Source: Paracoccaceae bacterium
GTDB lineage: Bacteria > Pseudomonadota > Alphaproteobacteria > Rhodobacterales > Rhodobacteraceae
Direction: 5' to 3'
DNA length: 5,401 bases
Assembly (NCBI GenBank): GCA_007123625.1
Contig: SKKS01000442.1
Location: forward strand, 1-5,401
Shown here: piece after piece, positions 5,034-5,401 of the stretch
Position numbering within the stretch: the stretch's first letter is position 1
Layout of the letters: each line of letters begins with the position of its first letter
The notes under the pieces: generated by a model
The model's input: only the letters and a program-made list of their open reading frames with translations
Told to the model about the DNA's origin: nothing
Databases searched by the model: none
Made by a program: the position numbers and the translations under genes

Positions 5034-5401
5034 TCAGCGCATGCTTCGGTCGCGTACCGTGATGCCGTCCTTGATTACGTATCCCACATTACGCAACGGC
5101 TCAGCGAAAACCGAGATGTCCTTGGTAGGATCGCCATCGACCAAGATCATGTCGGCCAGCGCGCCCGGTGCGATCTGTCCAAGCCTGCCTTGCATCTGCA
5201 CGATCTCGGCGTTGACGGAGGTTGCCGAGCGCAGCACGTCAATCGGCGCCTGAACCTGCGCGCGCAGCATGAGTTCATGTGTCTGTTTCTGCAGGAAGAC
5301 ATCGCCGTGCAGGTCGCAGCCAAGACCCAGCTTGACCCCTGCCGCGGCGCAGGCTTCGACCGCTTCAAGCGCGCGGCGGTTGACTGCATGGACCTTCTCG
5401 G
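5034..5401 (-). CDS. Metal-dependent amidohydrolase, C-terminal 121 residues (5' partial)
   Basis: Reads leftwards from the right edge to TGA at 5036-5034; the start lies outside the window. The fragment matches the end of the amidohydrolase superfamily (imidazolonepropionase/prolidase-like TIM-barrel enzymes). Residues 21-33 hold GVKLGLGCDLHGD, whose Asp29 is the expected last metal-ligand position of the barrel. Residues 56-77 hold VLRSATSVNAEIVQ with the typical Leu-Arg-x-Ala-Thr pattern. Residues 74-92 hold GQIAPGALADMILVDGDP, the classic return to the small beta-sandwich domain. Residues 104-116 hold NVGYVIKDGITVR, the closing strands. Enzymes of this group hydrolyse amide or C-N bonds in small molecules or dipeptides; the substrate cannot be told from this part. 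The gene converges on the hpf-baeRF pair and is probably unrelated to it. The ATG at 5270 is internal, not the start, because family sequence continues beyond it. Confidence 0.88.
   Translation of the reverse strand, partial: EKVHAVNRRALEAVEACAAAGVKLGLGCDLHGDVFLQKQTHELMLRAQVQAPIDVLRSATSVNAEIVQMQGRLGQIAPGALADMILVDGDPTKDISVFAEPLRNVGYVIKDGITVRDRSMR

Noticed and set aside
1..5401. tRNA or rRNA genes
   Set aside because: No tRNA-like GGTTCGA-type arm with a cloverleaf context and no rRNA sequence is visible; the GGTTCC copies lack a matching acceptor and anticodon structure.

Overview
The window looks like a GC-rich alphaproteobacterium, most likely Rhodobacterales/Rhodobacteraceae. The basis is the amino-acid style of the HPF and amidohydrolase genes, the high GC, and a GGAACC-N16-CGTT promoter of the alphaproteobacterial EcfG type. 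This is recognition by eye; no search was run.

Layout: (1) Positions 2-2755, + strand: two GC-rich genes 21 nt apart, read as one operon. The first is the 3' end of a gene whose product resembles the C-terminus of large DUF6603 proteins. The second is a complete 609-residue protein of an uncharacterised family. Neither has a known function. (2) Positions 2756-3166: 411 nt without a gene but unusually rich in inverted repeats. It holds a 12-bp inverted repeat just after the stop codon, a 24-bp imperfect palindrome, two overlapping and mutually exclusive stem-loops, an EcfG-like promoter, and a perfect 7-bp/triloop hairpin in the predicted leader of the next gene. (3) Positions 3167-4741, + strand, visibly lower GC: a short HPF/RaiA-family ribosome hibernation factor followed after 66 nt by a 385-residue bacterial aeRF1/Pelota-like protein (baeRF type, relatives of the hibernation factor Balon). 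(4) Positions 4742-5033: a stem-loop and a doubtful 52-codon ORF between convergent genes. (5) Positions 5034-5401, - strand: the C-terminal 121 residues of a metal-dependent amidohydrolase that continues past the right edge.

The best biological story is the hpf-baeRF pair. One gene encodes a protein expected to sit at the mRNA/tRNA channel of the 30S subunit. The other encodes a release-factor-like protein expected to reach the A site and peptidyl-transferase centre. A stress-type promoter appears to drive both. The baeRF protein also carries a GGQ tripeptide in the loop where eukaryotic/archaeal release factors have their catalytic GGQ, which raises the question of whether it only hibernates ribosomes or can also release peptides. 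The DUF6603 pair is the most obscure part and probably belongs to a larger system that begins left of the window.
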